A stretch of 64,000 nucleotides of DNA from Arenicola marina (Eukaryota; Annelida; Polychaeta; Arenicolidae), in the NCBI GenBank assembly GCA_964019135.1, contig OZ025253.1, positions 37,622,548 to 37,686,547 of the forward strand, given 5' to 3'. The position numbers were made by a program, and so were the translations under genes. Below the pieces are notes generated by a model that was not told the origin of the DNA, searched no databases, and saw only the letters and a list, made by a program, of their open reading frames with translations. Each line of letters starts with the position of its first letter. Position 1 is the first letter of the stretch. Shown piece after piece: positions 50,401 to 55,779 of this stretch.

Positions 50401-50509
50401 TTATCAATACAAATATTTTGGCAGCTTGATAAGCTCGTTTGTTTCTCATTTGTTACAGGATTTCCAGTTCTTCGAGAACCAGAACAGGAATAATAATAAT
50501 CATTACTAA
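9378..50509 (+). CDS. PLSCR: Phospholipid scramblase gene (whole locus, multi-exon)
   Basis: Coding exons are 9378-9432, 16537-16683, 24490-24693, 25556-25633, 26233-26309, 27478-27608, 31872-31992, 34976-35078, 40673-40731, then 42116-42169 or 50459-50509; 17155-17224 is an alternative first exon. All junctions are GT-AG and phases fit, giving 342, 341 or about 298 residues, close to vertebrate PLSCR1 (about 318). Seen in order (342-residue form): a Gly/Pro/Gln/Tyr-rich N-terminus with PPxY, the family block [19 protein letters not shown], a cysteine cluster at 198-211 (palmitoylation site in the family), GKISKQW, the Ca2+-loop region ADNFGVSFPMD, and a single C-terminal hydrophobic segment about 312-330. 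The family comprises membrane-anchored proteins linked to Ca2+-dependent phospholipid movement between bilayer leaflets; some also act in the nucleus. Position 1 of the Ca2+ loop is Lys rather than Asp. A 5' untranslated exon upstream of 9360 is likely but was not identified. Confidence 0.93.
9460..10860. repeat. 25-bp minisatellite, 56 copies
   Basis: The unit contains cacttgacaggttaacaa. From the first tgacaggtta (9461) to the last (10836) is 1375 bases, exactly 55 units, so copies differ by substitutions only. The atataacact variant recurs at 9651, 9826, 10276, 10551 and 10776, all multiples of 25 apart, which shows higher-order block duplication. It lies in PLSCR intron 1, 28 bases after the donor. 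Confidence 0.97.
10861..12958. other. Intron 1, no gene seen
   Basis: Contains an (AT)n run near 10986-11004 and T/A runs near 11280-11310. No exon recognised. Confidence 0.5.
12959..13005. repeat. (TCTG)n(TG)n microsatellite
   Basis: A tctg run grading into a tg run. Confidence 0.95.
13206..13346. repeat. Dispersed repeat, copy 1
   Basis: A G tract followed by caaggggtatttccgttcct and, later, gaccgtcgtgatcaa. The same order occurs at 61321-61447. Possibly a degraded transposon family; no ends recognised. Confidence 0.7.
13690..13893 (+). mobile_element. SINE family A, degenerate copy
   Basis: Shows gtgggtcgatccccgccagt (B-box region), aggataaagatcccatg and cgacatgacttattg in family order, but diverged. 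Confidence 0.55.
13910..14210 (+). mobile_element. SINE family A, full copy
   Basis: Starts ggggccgccccgatagatca and contains aggataaaggtcacatgtcc and ttgacgcgatatgaccagaa. An extra segment (about 14085-14135, gccgcagcccgcgcgggcat) is not present in the other copies. Confidence 0.85.
14721..14974. mobile_element. Element with 20-bp perfect inverted repeat
   Basis: tcaatagaccgatccaggct at 14721-14740 is the exact reverse complement of 14955-14974. Likely a small non-autonomous DNA transposon; target duplication not resolved. Confidence 0.5.
14975..15290. mobile_element. Palindromic element split by a SINE
   Basis: gctcgtaagttcgaa...aaaatatttcgcccc on the left and gggcgaaatatttggcccc...ttcgaacttacggg on the right are inverted copies. 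The SINE at 15034-15221 sits between them. Confidence 0.7.
15034..15221 (+). mobile_element. tRNA-derived SINE, family B, full copy
   Basis: Begins with a tRNA-like head (cctccctggtgtagtggtta, B box ggttcgaatcc) and then a body with ctaatctggggcatgtttca and gaggttccttggccc. It is flanked by the 11-base duplication CCATGCTAATG (15023-15033, 15222-15232). It resembles Glu/Asp-type tRNA, but its stem ends do not pair well, so it is not a functional tRNA gene. Confidence 0.9.
16094..16260 (+). mobile_element. SINE family B, diverged copy
   Basis: B box region cacgggttcacgccctgg, then catgtttcaagttttatcca and gagaggtttattggtccaat in family order. The rest of 15291-16536 shows nothing else. Confidence 0.65.
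16537..16683 (+). CDS. PLSCR: PLSCR proline-rich exon 2
   Basis: This is a phase 1-1 exon between tttcag and gtaggc. It encodes a Gly-Tyr-Gly-Gln-Pro repeat region (residues 19-67), including a PPGY motif at 23-26. PPxY motifs bind WW domains such as those of Nedd4-type ligases, and comparable proline-rich N-termini are typical of PLSCR1 orthologues. Because the exon is symmetrical it can be skipped without changing frame. Confidence 0.85.
17155..17224 (+). CDS. PLSCR: PLSCR alternative first coding exon
   Basis: The ATG sits in a strong start context (taccATGgc). The exon encodes [20 protein letters not shown] followed by Gln-Ser-Thr and one base of Gly, ending phase 1 at gtaact, so it joins the exon at 24490 in frame. 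No AG acceptor lies just upstream; the nearest (ending 17039) would give the wrong frame from exon 2, so I read this as an alternative start rather than an internal exon. It has its own PPAY motif. A weak TTTATA lies at 17079-17084. The resulting protein would be about 298 residues. Confidence 0.7.
17331..17669. mobile_element. 339-bp transposon with about 86-bp terminal inverted repeats
   Basis: tatcacagggagaaaaactg through gccggcttggcagc (17331-17416) is repeated inverted at 17583-17669 with a 2-base length difference. Ends are flanked by TA, as for TA-targeting elements. Apparent open frames on both strands (17333-17809) come from this symmetry. It lies 110 bases after the alternative first PLSCR exon. 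Confidence 0.88.
17670..18605. other. Intron, no gene seen
   Basis: AT-rich with a C tract near 18450-18470. Confidence 0.5.
18606..19173 (-). mobile_element. SINE family A interrupted by a transposon
   Basis: The 3' part (18606-18775: ttctggtcgcatcgcgtcaa, tttatcccgcgaccacaca) and the head (19100-19173: ccacgtgccattaggctctc, gagctatcgaggcccc) are separated by the element at 18815-19071 and short extra flanks. Confidence 0.8.
18815..19071. mobile_element. Inverted-repeat transposon inside a SINE
   Basis: Ends caggggcggatctagg and cctagatccgcccctg are perfect inverted repeats. The interior has three copies of a g-tract/ttgctctctgaaaaacttgcga block. TATAT occurs on both flanks, so a short target duplication is possible. 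Confidence 0.85.
19560..19845 (+). mobile_element. SINE-like fragment
   Basis: Contains cgtggttcgaaccccca (B-box-like) and cattgtcgcgatatgacccg, which resembles the family A 3' end. Boundaries uncertain. Confidence 0.4.
20185..20935. repeat. (CCA/CAT)-rich microsatellite, about 750 bp
   Basis: Almost only A, C and T in trinucleotide order (caccatcaccaccaccacta), with 42-base sub-blocks. It generates spurious Thr-, His-, Pro- and Val-rich open frames on both strands. Confidence 0.97.
21341..21826. mobile_element. Degenerate foldback (long inverted repeat)
   Basis: Left arm landmarks agcctcaccagctc, ggtggtgctcatg, cttatgcattttg and cgctcgaca return in inverse order on the right as tgtcgagcg, caaaatgcataag, catgagcaccacc and gagctggtgaggct. 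Probably an old DNA transposon. Confidence 0.7.
21827..23400. other. Intron, no gene seen
   Basis: Unique-looking sequence with a short (TA) run near 22360 and a C tract near 22625. Confidence 0.5.
23405..23600. repeat. 70-bp tandem duplication plus a decayed copy
   Basis: cgccgttgcgttgcgtgatg begins at 23408 and 23478, with identical units ending ccatagaac. A third start at 23548 diverges after a few bases. Confidence 0.92.
23825..24050. repeat. 32-bp tandem array, 7 copies
   Basis: ttgtgtactacgtcatc starts at 23838, 23870, 23902, 23934, 23966, 23998 and 24030, exactly 32 bases apart. Confidence 0.95.
24490..24693 (+). CDS. PLSCR: PLSCR exon with PMAGQ repeats and scramblase signature
   Basis: A phase 1-1 exon of 204 bases. 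The first half encodes five near-perfect PMAGQ pentapeptides, a coding minisatellite of 15-base units. The second half encodes [19 protein letters not shown] and then [16 protein letters not shown], which aligns without gaps to the start of the conserved scramblase domain in human PLSCR1 ([19 protein letters not shown]). The donor is gtgagt. Confidence 0.95.
24755..25096. mobile_element. TIR transposon (TCGAGCTCTTT family), copy 1
   Basis: Ends tgtcgagctcttta and cgggaaaagctcgaca. The interior (tttcttttgtctatat, aacgtcatcagttt, gatgtttatcaggtttctga, gaatgaaacaatcgagtttt) matches 59199-59592 in the same order. Non-coding. Confidence 0.88.
25297..25328. repeat. (TTA)n microsatellite
   Basis: About ten ATT/TTA units within a T-rich stretch. 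Confidence 0.95.
25341..25505 (+). mobile_element. SINE family B copy
   Basis: Head acctccctgatatagtgatt, then gcgcacaaggccgcaggtga, body gaggcttgtttcatccattc and ggaaggttcctttgg, ending 50 bases before a PLSCR exon. Confidence 0.75.
25556..25633 (+). CDS. PLSCR: PLSCR core-domain exon ([15 protein letters not shown])
   Basis: A phase 1-1 exon between ctgtag and gtaggt. It encodes [20 protein letters not shown] and then IFFAHE, matching the human block LTGFETNNKYEIKNSFGQRV. It forms part of the scramblase beta-barrel-like domain. A SINE (25341-25505) lies just upstream in the intron. Confidence 0.95.
26233..26309 (+). CDS. PLSCR: PLSCR core-domain exon ([15 protein letters not shown])
   Basis: Starts phase 1 and ends phase 0 at gtgagt. 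It encodes [20 protein letters not shown] followed by DNLNQ, matching human [20 protein letters not shown]. The paired cysteines before Gly-Pro are conserved in the family. Confidence 0.95.
26310..27100. other. Intron, no gene seen
   Basis: A short (TTTGA)n stretch lies near 26950. Otherwise unique. Confidence 0.5.
27105..27195 (+). mobile_element. SINE family A 3' fragment
   Basis: gaataaagatcccaggtctc and ttcgcaaagagtacgctact in family order; the head is missing. Confidence 0.6.
27196..27440 (+). repeat. 63-bp tandem repeat made of SINE B tails
   Basis: cagttcatttcatttccttg starts at 27196, 27259 and 27322, with a fourth diverged copy. Each unit is the SINE B 3' end (ttccttggcctaagtcagcc...gcgtcctaaaacacc). 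It ends 37 bases before a PLSCR exon. Confidence 0.88.
27478..27608 (+). CDS. PLSCR: PLSCR cysteine-cluster exon
   Basis: Starts phase 0 after attgcag and ends phase 2 at gtgagt. It encodes [20 protein letters not shown], then [20 protein letters not shown] and VKQ. The three Cys-Cys pairs (residues 198-211) sit where PLSCR1 has its multiply palmitoylated CCCPCC motif, which decides plasma-membrane versus nuclear location. Here the pairs are spread out by AGWN and AGSD. The next stretch matches human EIQAPPGVPIGYV. Confidence 0.95.
27885..28045 (+). mobile_element. SINE family B, head-truncated copy
   Basis: ggtcctgggttcgaatcctg, then taatctggggcacgtttcat and gataggttccttgaccc. Confidence 0.75.
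28460..28625 (+). mobile_element. SINE family B-like copy
   Basis: ggtggcgggttcgaaccccg followed by aaggtgtttcatccttttat and agggctccttggcccgat. The tRNA-like head differs, so it may be a subfamily. Confidence 0.6.
28662..28892 (+). mobile_element. SINE family A with internal triplication
   Basis: Head ggccgcccgatggctcagtg, then a 24-base segment (ctggcattcagcgctctcta...) three times in tandem before the B-box region. The body (ttacccccggggacatggct, cgatatgaccagaattgggt) is typical. Confidence 0.85.
29033..31903. repeat. 73-bp minisatellite spanning a PLSCR intron-exon junction
   Basis: Each unit holds, in order, the exon start ggcgagctgtctggccccca, then agtactcgatcccgaatctc, a branch-point-like tctctaac, and gtctgtatccag. 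Acceptors run from 29098 to 31871: 2773 bases = 38 units with one 2-base deletion (near 29370) and one 1-base insertion (near 30500). That gives 39 acceptors, plus a partial copy at the 5' end. The last copy runs into the real exon, which shares the unit's first 32 bases. Confidence 0.98.
31872..31992 (+). CDS. PLSCR: PLSCR exon that ends the 73-bp satellite
   Basis: The acceptor is tgtatccag at 31871. The exon completes Arg231 and encodes [20 protein letters not shown], then [20 protein letters not shown], ending phase 0 at gtagga. It matches human HPCLPKFTIQNEKREDVLKI and SGPCVVCSCC. The first 32 bases (31872-31903) are also part of the 73-bp repeat unit, so the exon's 5' end and its acceptor are the last of about 39 copies. 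Only this copy continues into the rest of the domain. Confidence 0.95.
32004..32250. other. Intron, no gene seen
   Basis: Includes (TA)n at about 32017-32030. No exon. Confidence 0.5.
32250..32416 (+). mobile_element. SINE family B copy
   Basis: aataggtcacgggttcgaat, then cctaatcttgggtttgtttc, tcgtcccgggaggtgcg and tgtgctcaaaagcggcttaa. Followed by (GA)n. Confidence 0.75.
32415..32443. repeat. (GA)n microsatellite
   Basis: About 14 GA units at a SINE tail. A-rich DNA follows at 32565-32635. Confidence 0.95.
32841..33264. repeat. 38-bp tandem array, 11 copies
   Basis: cataacggagggtcacatta starts every 38 bases; the first copy has a small insertion. A tcgagg/tggagg alternation marks variant units. 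Confidence 0.95.
33265..34975. other. Intron, no gene seen
   Basis: Holds a 37-base duplication (33610-33680, tatgaagcgacggggaccga). The GC-rich stretch 33780-34130 looks CpG-rich but shows no exon. Confidence 0.45.
34976..35078 (+). CDS. PLSCR: PLSCR exon with GKISKQW and Ca2+-loop start
   Basis: Starts phase 0 after gccag and ends phase 1 at gtgagt. It encodes [20 protein letters not shown], then [21 protein letters not shown] corresponds to the PLSCR1 GKISKHW segment that serves as a non-classical nuclear localisation signal in that protein. The Ca2+-binding loop starts here, but its first ligand position is Lys298 (Asp in human PLSCR1). The 44-bp satellite starts within about 10 bases of the donor. 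Confidence 0.95.
35087..40293. repeat. 44-bp minisatellite, about 118 copies (5.2 kb)
   Basis: The unit holds ggccgcacttaatatgtaac, aacaggtaaacattgg and acgggcgg. From 35183 to 40286 is 5103 bases = 116 units less one base, so register is kept. Variants affect few positions (gacgggcgg, gaccggcgg, gacgcgcgg; aacaac or aaccac). The first partial copy starts within 10 bases of the PLSCR donor at 35079. Confidence 0.98.
40294..40672. other. Intron, no gene seen
   Basis: Unique sequence leading to the PLSCR exon at 40673. Confidence 0.5.
40673..40731 (+). CDS. PLSCR: PLSCR transmembrane-segment exon
   Basis: Starts phase 1 after cccgcag and ends phase 0 at gtaagt. It completes Phe306 and encodes [19 protein letters not shown], matching human PLDLDVKMKAVMIGACFLI almost residue for residue. 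It supplies the end of the Ca2+ loop (Asp309) and the C-terminal membrane helix. The preceding intron holds the 5.2-kb 44-bp array. Confidence 0.96.
41015..41267. promoter_or_regulatory. Cluster of three perfect CRE octamers
   Basis: TGACGTCA occurs at 41015, 41245 and 41260, with a related TGACGTAA near 41190, all in the intron between 40731 and 42116. The octamer is the full-length CREB/ATF site. Regulatory use is inferred only from clustering. Confidence 0.35.
41375..41413. other. Perfect 15-bp hairpin
   Basis: gtgtctcagcgtgcg and cgcacgctgagacac around a 9-base loop. Could form a stem in RNA or be a transposon relic. Confidence 0.6.
42116..42169 (+). CDS. PLSCR: PLSCR terminal exon, version 1
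   Basis: Phase 0 after ttgcag. Encodes [17 protein letters not shown] and TGA. DFMFFE is identical to human PLSCR1 after the membrane helix. No AATAAA was seen within about 400 bases downstream. The homologous exon at 50459 ends in a similar Asn-rich His-Tyr tail, so these behave as alternative last exons. Confidence 0.93.
   Translation, partial: DFMFFEQKQDDKNNRHY
42621..43208. repeat. 28-bp minisatellite, 21 copies, with CCAAT boxes
   Basis: gactcctggacgcttaacca starts at 42621 and last at 43181, exactly 20 units apart. Each unit carries AACCAATCAG, a strong NF-Y/CCAAT-box match (one unit has CCAACCAG). It lies between the two PLSCR terminal exons. Confidence 0.97.
43209..43690. other. No gene seen
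   Basis: Contains a C/T-rich tract (43525-43580, ctcccctcccc). The open frame at 43255-43644 has no recognisable domain or splice support. Confidence 0.45.
43700..47385. repeat. 35-bp minisatellite, about 105 copies, with 1248-bp higher-order repeat
   Basis: The unit holds cataagcttgtgatatccac and ttgaagtagacagag; some units lack two bases (cagcat for cagagcat). Long blocks recur at an offset of exactly 1248 bases: frames ending at 44247/45495, 44426/45674 and 44689/45937 (- strand) are near-identical. Each common unit has a HindIII site (aagctt). Open frames up to 640 codons on the - strand are artefacts. Confidence 0.97.
47485..47665. repeat. Degenerate 25-30-bp tandem repeat
   Basis: aacaggtcagagatatcaa-like units repeat about seven times with many changes. 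Confidence 0.75.
47955..48432. repeat. 30-bp tandem array, about 15 copies
   Basis: attgagacagagcgtttaga followed by aatcagcgac repeats; units vary (gttcag, gaggcag, gacagacaaagctatcagc). Confidence 0.92.
48648..48712. repeat. 17-bp tandem repeat
   Basis: gttagggaggtggtcgg about four times. The rest of 48433-49215 shows nothing recognisable. Confidence 0.85.
49220..49650. repeat. 18-bp GC-rich array, about 24 copies
   Basis: ccatcccgccccgggggg repeats with small changes. Because 18 is divisible by 3, several frames on both strands are open and give hexapeptide repeats; I do not regard them as genes. The ccccgggg core is self-complementary. Confidence 0.96.
49655..49857 (+). mobile_element. 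SINE family A-like diverged copy
   Basis: tgcgtggttcaaatcccacc, ccaagataaagctcagaggt, ttcgcaaagagtacggcggt and attatcgcgacatgacctat in family order. Confidence 0.65.
49858..50458. other. Intron before the second terminal exon, nothing else seen
   Basis: AT-rich DNA ending in a pyrimidine-rich acceptor (tttctcatttgttacag). Confidence 0.5.
50459..50509 (+). CDS. PLSCR: PLSCR terminal exon, version 2 (duplicated)
   Basis: Phase 0 after tgttacag. Encodes [16 protein letters not shown] and TAA. It is clearly related to the exon at 42116 (shared DF-FFE start and HY end) and is preceded by a good pyrimidine tract, so it can replace that exon in frame. An ATTAAA at 51184-51189 followed by a GT-rich stretch is a possible poly(A) signal. 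It could instead be the last exon of a partial tandem gene copy, but no other duplicated scramblase exons lie between the two. Confidence 0.85.
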   Translation, partial: DFQFFENQNRNNNNHY

Positions 50510-50529
50510 TACCCGGTGAAGCTCTCCGT

Positions 50530-50860
50530 GACCGCTGGCAGTCCTTGACCTTTGGCAGTCCTTGACCTCTGGCAGTCCTTGACCTGTGGCAGTTCTTGAC
50601 CTCTGGCAGTCCTTGACCTCTGGCAGTCCTGGCCCTCTGGCAATCCTTGACCTCTGGCAATCCTTGACCTCTGGCAGTCCTTGATCGCTGGATGTCCCTG
50701 ATCGCTGGATGTCCTTGATTGCTGGCTGTCATTGATCTCTGGCTATCCTTGGCCGGTGACTACCGGAGACCTTTGGCTGTCAGTGACCCCTGGCTGTCCT
50801 TGGCATATGGATGTCCTGGACCTCAAGCTGTCCTTGACCTCTGGTTGGCCTTGGCCCCTC
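50530..50860. repeat. 17-bp tandem array in the probable PLSCR 3' UTR
   Basis: gtccttgacctctggca repeats at 17-base spacing (50541, 50558, 50575 ...) and grades into variants (gatcgctggatgtccct). It starts about 20 bases after the stop of the second terminal exon. Confidence 0.9.
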
Positions 50861-53815
50861 TCAACCGTGTGGCTTGTGTCAAGCTGGAAGAAGACGGCCG
50901 GGCCGCCTGGAGCGGCAAGGAGCCTCTATGGAACCATTTGTTTTGGCGTCTGGATTACTCACTGGACTTCAAGAGACGACTAGAAGCCAACGTGGATACC
51001 AAACCCCCAGTGCTGCCCTCAGCCACTGAGGTATTCAGTCTCAGAAGAAAAAAAAAGTGGCTGAAATAATGTCTACACGCACGTGTTGTATGGAAACTCC
51101 TTAAACAGAAAGCAGCACTAAAGTAAGGAATAGGATGGCGTGCTGCGGGACGCGCCAGCTGATGCGTCTTTTACGAAAAACAGATTAAATGGTTGTTGCC
51201 ACCCCCGCCCCCCCCCCTCCCTCATTTTGCTAGCAATATGATAGACGAAAGTGAAGTCAAATAAGCGACTTCTGAAATACTCGGATTTCTTATCTATCGA
51301 TATATCTATTTGCAGCAAATTGTTCGCCAGCGTACTTACAATAGATGTATTTTCGAGGAACGTTGAGCTATCTTGCTTCCCTCTCGCAGGCGTGCTTTGC
51401 CGGCGAAGTCACTTTATGCCTGAACTCCTGTCTATTGAAATAGTTTCAACTTTGATATGTGTTCGTCACGTTGGTTTAACCGACGGCAAATTGAAACCAA
51501 CGTCTGAGATGGGTTCATATTTGTTCAGGGTTTAAAGGGCGCCATGTATGTTTCAATTGTACAAATTGAAATATGTACTGTAATGTCCATTTGAATGATA
51601 TGCTTGTGGCATTGGTTCGAGTGCGAGATTGGTTTATCTCAGCACAATTTTCCCATATTCTGTCCCAACCTTTAGAGGAGGATAGGATAGCAGGTGTGCG
51701 CTGAGATGAACCCATCTCGCATGAGAAGCAATGTCATAGACATTTTTCATATTTCAAATTCCACCCTAAGAGGTGAAAGTTCGGACTTTTTTTATTTACC
51801 CCGTCGCACAGCGCGAGATGGGTTTACCCTTGATATGGGCCGCAGCCATGTGAGTGCGAGAAAAAATGGTATTATCCATAGATAGCTAAGAGACGAACTG
51901 GGAACTGCACCGCAATTCTGTTTGCCAAGAAGGATAACGCATATATATTACGTGGTCAGTAATTTCACGTTTAAACCAGCTCGGTCCAAAGAAACCTGTA
52001 GATATGTTGAATTATGTTTATTTCAAATTCTACTAAAAAATTATTATACGTGACTGTGTCATTTAAAACGTTATTTGAAGTGGTAAGTTAAGAAGAAATC
52101 CGATTTTGATCGATGAAATTGATTCAAATTTAATCATAAATTGGTCCCTGTCACTTAGATAGATGCCAAACTGAAGGATCAAATTTGAGTTTATTTCAAT
52201 GATATAATATAGTCCCTCTTGTTTTAACAACATTTTATGTGTGAATACAGTACATACGTTATGTATATAATGTGCCCTAATGCTTCTGGTGGTCGAGATG
52301 ATAGTGGTGTTCACCCTCTTTGCTTCTGTTCCTGTTTGTAATCAGTGATCGATGCATAACTGTAGATATCACTTTGTAGCTTTTCTTTACTGCGTCTTTT
52401 ATAAAATCTTCTTCATCCAATGCATTTGAAGAAAATACTCCACCCTCATCCTATGTTATACATTAAATCAACACTCATCTGTCAGTCAGACTTATCCTTA
52501 TGAAAAGATGCCTTTTCGTTCTGCGTCAACCATCTCGGCTGATACGTTGCCATCATTGCATTAATACTCTTGCATCTGAATTACCTATAAGGCATGGTTT
52601 GATCCATGGTCAGTTTTATTTGCACCGAATTTGTCAACTATTTTGTTATTATATTGAATGTACTCACGGCGTAGGTATGCGGCTAAGGATAGATAGACCC
52701 CCTGTATTCTTATTTTTACTTAATTTTGTAGTACTTTAAATACTGATGACCGAGGAAAAGTTATGTATTTTGCAACATACTGCAAAAAACTATTTTCGAT
52801 TTTTGATGTCTGGACTCAAGTCGTCAAAGTTTAAAACTGTGTTCTGTCAATATTATAGCATGTTTGATTAGAACTATTTTTGCAAGTTAAAAGCTTCAAC
52901 ATGACTAAAATAAAGGGTTGTACTCTTAACATTACAAGAACATGTTCATTTATATCTATACATAATATGATCATCGATCTGTCTTGCTTAACATGATGCG
53001 AATTATGCACAAAGCCTGATTTGTGTGGGTTTTAAGGGGTTTTGATATCCGTGAAAGTGTGCATCGTCAACATGATTCTCTTAATAAAGTCATTGATACT
53101 GTACGCTTACCTACTTCTCAGCTTGGCTTTATCAGCTTACCCTGTCTATGATGTGTCCAACTGTATCTTCAATGCGTTAAATGAATATTATCCTTTGGGG
53201 AAGAATATACATAAAATGTGTAGAACGTTAGTAAAACTATACTTATGGAGTAAGGAAATATCACCTACTATACAAACTGATGTTGCAGTATTTTCATCAT
53301 GTATGTTTTCCATGTACGTTCTTTCGGATTTACTATAATCGCTTTATAAATCTTTTACCAACCAAAAATCTTCTTTTCTTCTATCTTTAATGTGTAACAT
53401 GATGCAAGTATCCCTCACTTGTCTTGAATATATATTATATTCATCAAAATCGATTCCTTGGATTGGTACTCACATTGGTCTATGTCAAGGTTGTCTCAGA
53501 TATATAATTACAATAAAGTGTAGTATTATATCAAGCTTTGCATGGGTTTGATGTGTATGTCCATGTTGTTTTTTTTCGTTGATAGCTTTCGAAATTCCGT
53601 TCAGGAACCATCTTTAGAAGGTTCTAGCGCAAAAAAAAGCCTTGCAAACAAAATAAAGAGATCGTTCATATTCTGACCCTTTATGTGATTGTTATATAGA
53701 TATGTATTTATATATACATATTACTGGCGTATGTTTGGAAATTGTTTCTTGCTCCGAGTATAGTCGACATATGTACTCTACGTAGATCTGTCAGGTCATG
53801 CTTTGGGCGACAGAC
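50861..53815. other. 3' flank, no gene seen
   Basis: Includes scattered inverted gagatgggttcat / atgaacccatctc motifs (51505-51835) that may be an old transposon. The open frame 53042-53338 is hydrophobic but unrecognised and lies in AT-rich DNA. Confidence 0.4.
51184..51189 (+). terminator. Candidate poly(A) signal after the second PLSCR terminal exon
   Basis: ATTAAA followed by atggttgttg, a GT-rich element, about 675 bases after the stop at 50509. Later AATAAA hexamers (first at 52909) are alternatives. Confidence 0.25.
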
Positions 53816-53817
53816 CC

Positions 53818-53985
53818 GTCTGGGTGGGATCCATATATGCTGGAAAAGGGTGGGCCGGTTTCGAGTAATGGCCTAGCTCCTTGCATGGTTTTCACGTGTT
53901 AAATGGTAATAAATTACGGTCCTTGAAGGGGAGGGGGGGCGGGCCGGGTCGTCCCCCCCCCCTCCCTGAGTCCGCCTCTGCCCGC
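53818..53985. mobile_element. Small transposon, family of 2387 and 4476
   Basis: Starts ctgggtgggatccatatatg and has the family's cacgtgttaaatggtaataa interior and a ctgagtccgcctctg end. Diverged. Confidence 0.55.
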
Positions 53986-55050
53986 GAGTATACTGTTCAA
54001 GAGTGACTTGCATATTTCACATGAAGGAGTCTTGGGTTTCTGACAGACAGGCCTGCAGAAAAATCCGAGTTTCTTTTCGATGATTTTTCTGCCTCGTCGC
54101 AACAAAAAGCCGGTATCACCGCTAAGAAAAGGTCCTTTGATCAAACGTATGATACATGCGTTACCCTGGTGACGGATATGATGCTATGTTTCTATGTAGG
54201 ACTTTTCTGTACCAGCGTTTTTATTCGTGTATCTCATGTAATAGGTAAATCTATGTTTAACGTCTCACGTATTAATCAACTTCGGGATAACTAACAAAAG
54301 ACGTCACCCAAATTCAAAATGCCAGCCAATTTCACGAAAAGAGTGAAAATGTAACGCCGTAACGTTATTATCTTAACGAGATTATCTGGATTGAAAGGAC
54401 CCATGTCTCCATAGCTACACTCGCTCCGGCTGAACGACAACGACGATGTGTATAAATCGATTCAGTTGTAAGCGAAATGAAGACGAATAAACGTTGACGT
54501 TATTCTTTATTAACCAATATGATTCGCTTTTATTTATTGAAAGGAGTTTGTCCTTCGTTGACGGATTTATAGTATGGCTGCGATGTTAATGATAAAGAGT
54601 CCATCCTTCCGAACTCTCAGTATATGCACATTTAATGTAAATCACCTTCTCGAAACTAAGGAGGACTAGACAATTAATGTCGCCTACCAACTAGACTAAT
54701 AATAATTGATAATTTGCTATTTTACGCGCTTGAATTTAATCTGTCTGAAAGAGCCGCCTTATCGCATCACAACTTTTGCCCGAGGGGTCAGACGTATGCC
54801 TCTTGTGGGGCTAGCTGACTGAATTGGAATAGGAATTGCTTAAAGGAAGCCGAATTACAGCATTTTCCGTCCTGTCTGTAGCTCCCTATCAAATTTAAAA
54901 GTGACCGCCAGCCGCGATTTCGCCGCTTAACCAGGCGGCAACCCTTTTTGAGGGTGTGTCCGCGATTGACCAACCGGGATGCGATACTCTAATTATATTC
55001 AAACCGGAAATGACGCCTACTGTGTGAGCAAAATGAGAGCGCGTGATTAT
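53986..55050. other. No gene seen
   Basis: AT-rich, no repeat structure or exon recognised. Confidence 0.45.
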
Positions 55051-55056
55051 CGCTAA

Positions 55057-55064
55057 TATAAATA
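55057..55064 (+). promoter_or_regulatory. Possible TATA box before the THAP fragment
   Basis: TATAAATA about 108 bases before the first copy of the THAP ATG (55165). Position and sequence fit a core promoter, but transcription is not shown. Confidence 0.3.
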
Positions 55065-55160
55065 GCTGCGATTCTAACTCCAATCATGGCTTTCTTACGG
55101 AGACATTCGTCGCGAGGCGTATATCAATTTGCTTCGACGCTATTTTCCATGAAACATTAA

Positions 55161-55242
55161 GATCATGGTCTACTGCGCGGCTTGCAACTGCCGCAATCCA
55201 TGATCATGGTCTACTGCGCGGCTTGCAACTGCCGCAATCCAT
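55161..55242. repeat. 41-bp tandem duplication across the THAP start
   Basis: gatcatggtctactgcgcgg begins at 55161 and 55202, and the units are identical. It duplicates the ATG and first 12 codons of the THAP-like frame. Confidence 0.95.
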
Positions 55243-55328
55243 CCGTAAATCGCGGCACTGATCTCTCTTTTCACGCGTTTCCCCTCCAATGTGAAGAGTT
55301 CCCTCCGCGAGACAACTTCCAGTTATAA
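55206..55328 (+). pseudogene. THAP-type zinc finger N-terminal fragment
   Basis: The open frame begins MVYCAACNCRNPSVNRGTDL and continues SFHAFPLQCEEF before a stop after 41 residues. A Met-Val start, C-x-x-C...C spacing and the S-F-H-x-F-P block are the hallmark of the THAP DNA-binding domain, whose usual length is about 80-90 residues. The rest (the tryptophan region and C-x-x-H pair) was not found downstream. A 41-bp tandem duplication (55161-55242) places a second ATG upstream that reads only 12 codons to a stop. A TATAAATA lies at 55057-55064. It could be a first exon with a weak donor at gtgaag (55291), or a relic of a THAP gene or P-element/Kolobok-type transposon. Confidence 0.5.
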
Positions 55329-55779
55329 CGTAAGGCGGCGCAACATTAAGGGTCACAATATACGTCACTTGCTCCGGCAAAATGGCGCGCTTCTCGGAAT
55401 TGATGGGGGCGGGTTGCCTTAATTTTTTTTCTCCTTACCAGTCGGTCCAATCGAAGCGTTAACACTCGCCAATTTAATTTTAAAATGTAAACTGTCGGTG
55501 CATATCTCGATTAGATTAGGTTGAACACCCGCTATAAGCTATAGGACGCTCGCACTTGTTTTATGCCGCGGACGAAGGTACAAAAAGATAACCCTAAACA
55601 TATTTAGAGCATGTTTCTGTATTTGACTATTTTAAATAAAATGTTAGTCTGAGTGTCCACTGAACCACATGAACTCAATTAGATTCAACTCTGATTGGAG
55701 CTCGCCGTTCGTAAGCCACTGTTTAGCCTCCTTCCCTGGTCATATACATCACTTGGGCTGCAGAACCAAGCACCCAGGG

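Noticed and set aside
53042..53338. 98-codon hydrophobic open frame
   Set aside because: AT-rich DNA, no family recognised, no splice or promoter evidence.
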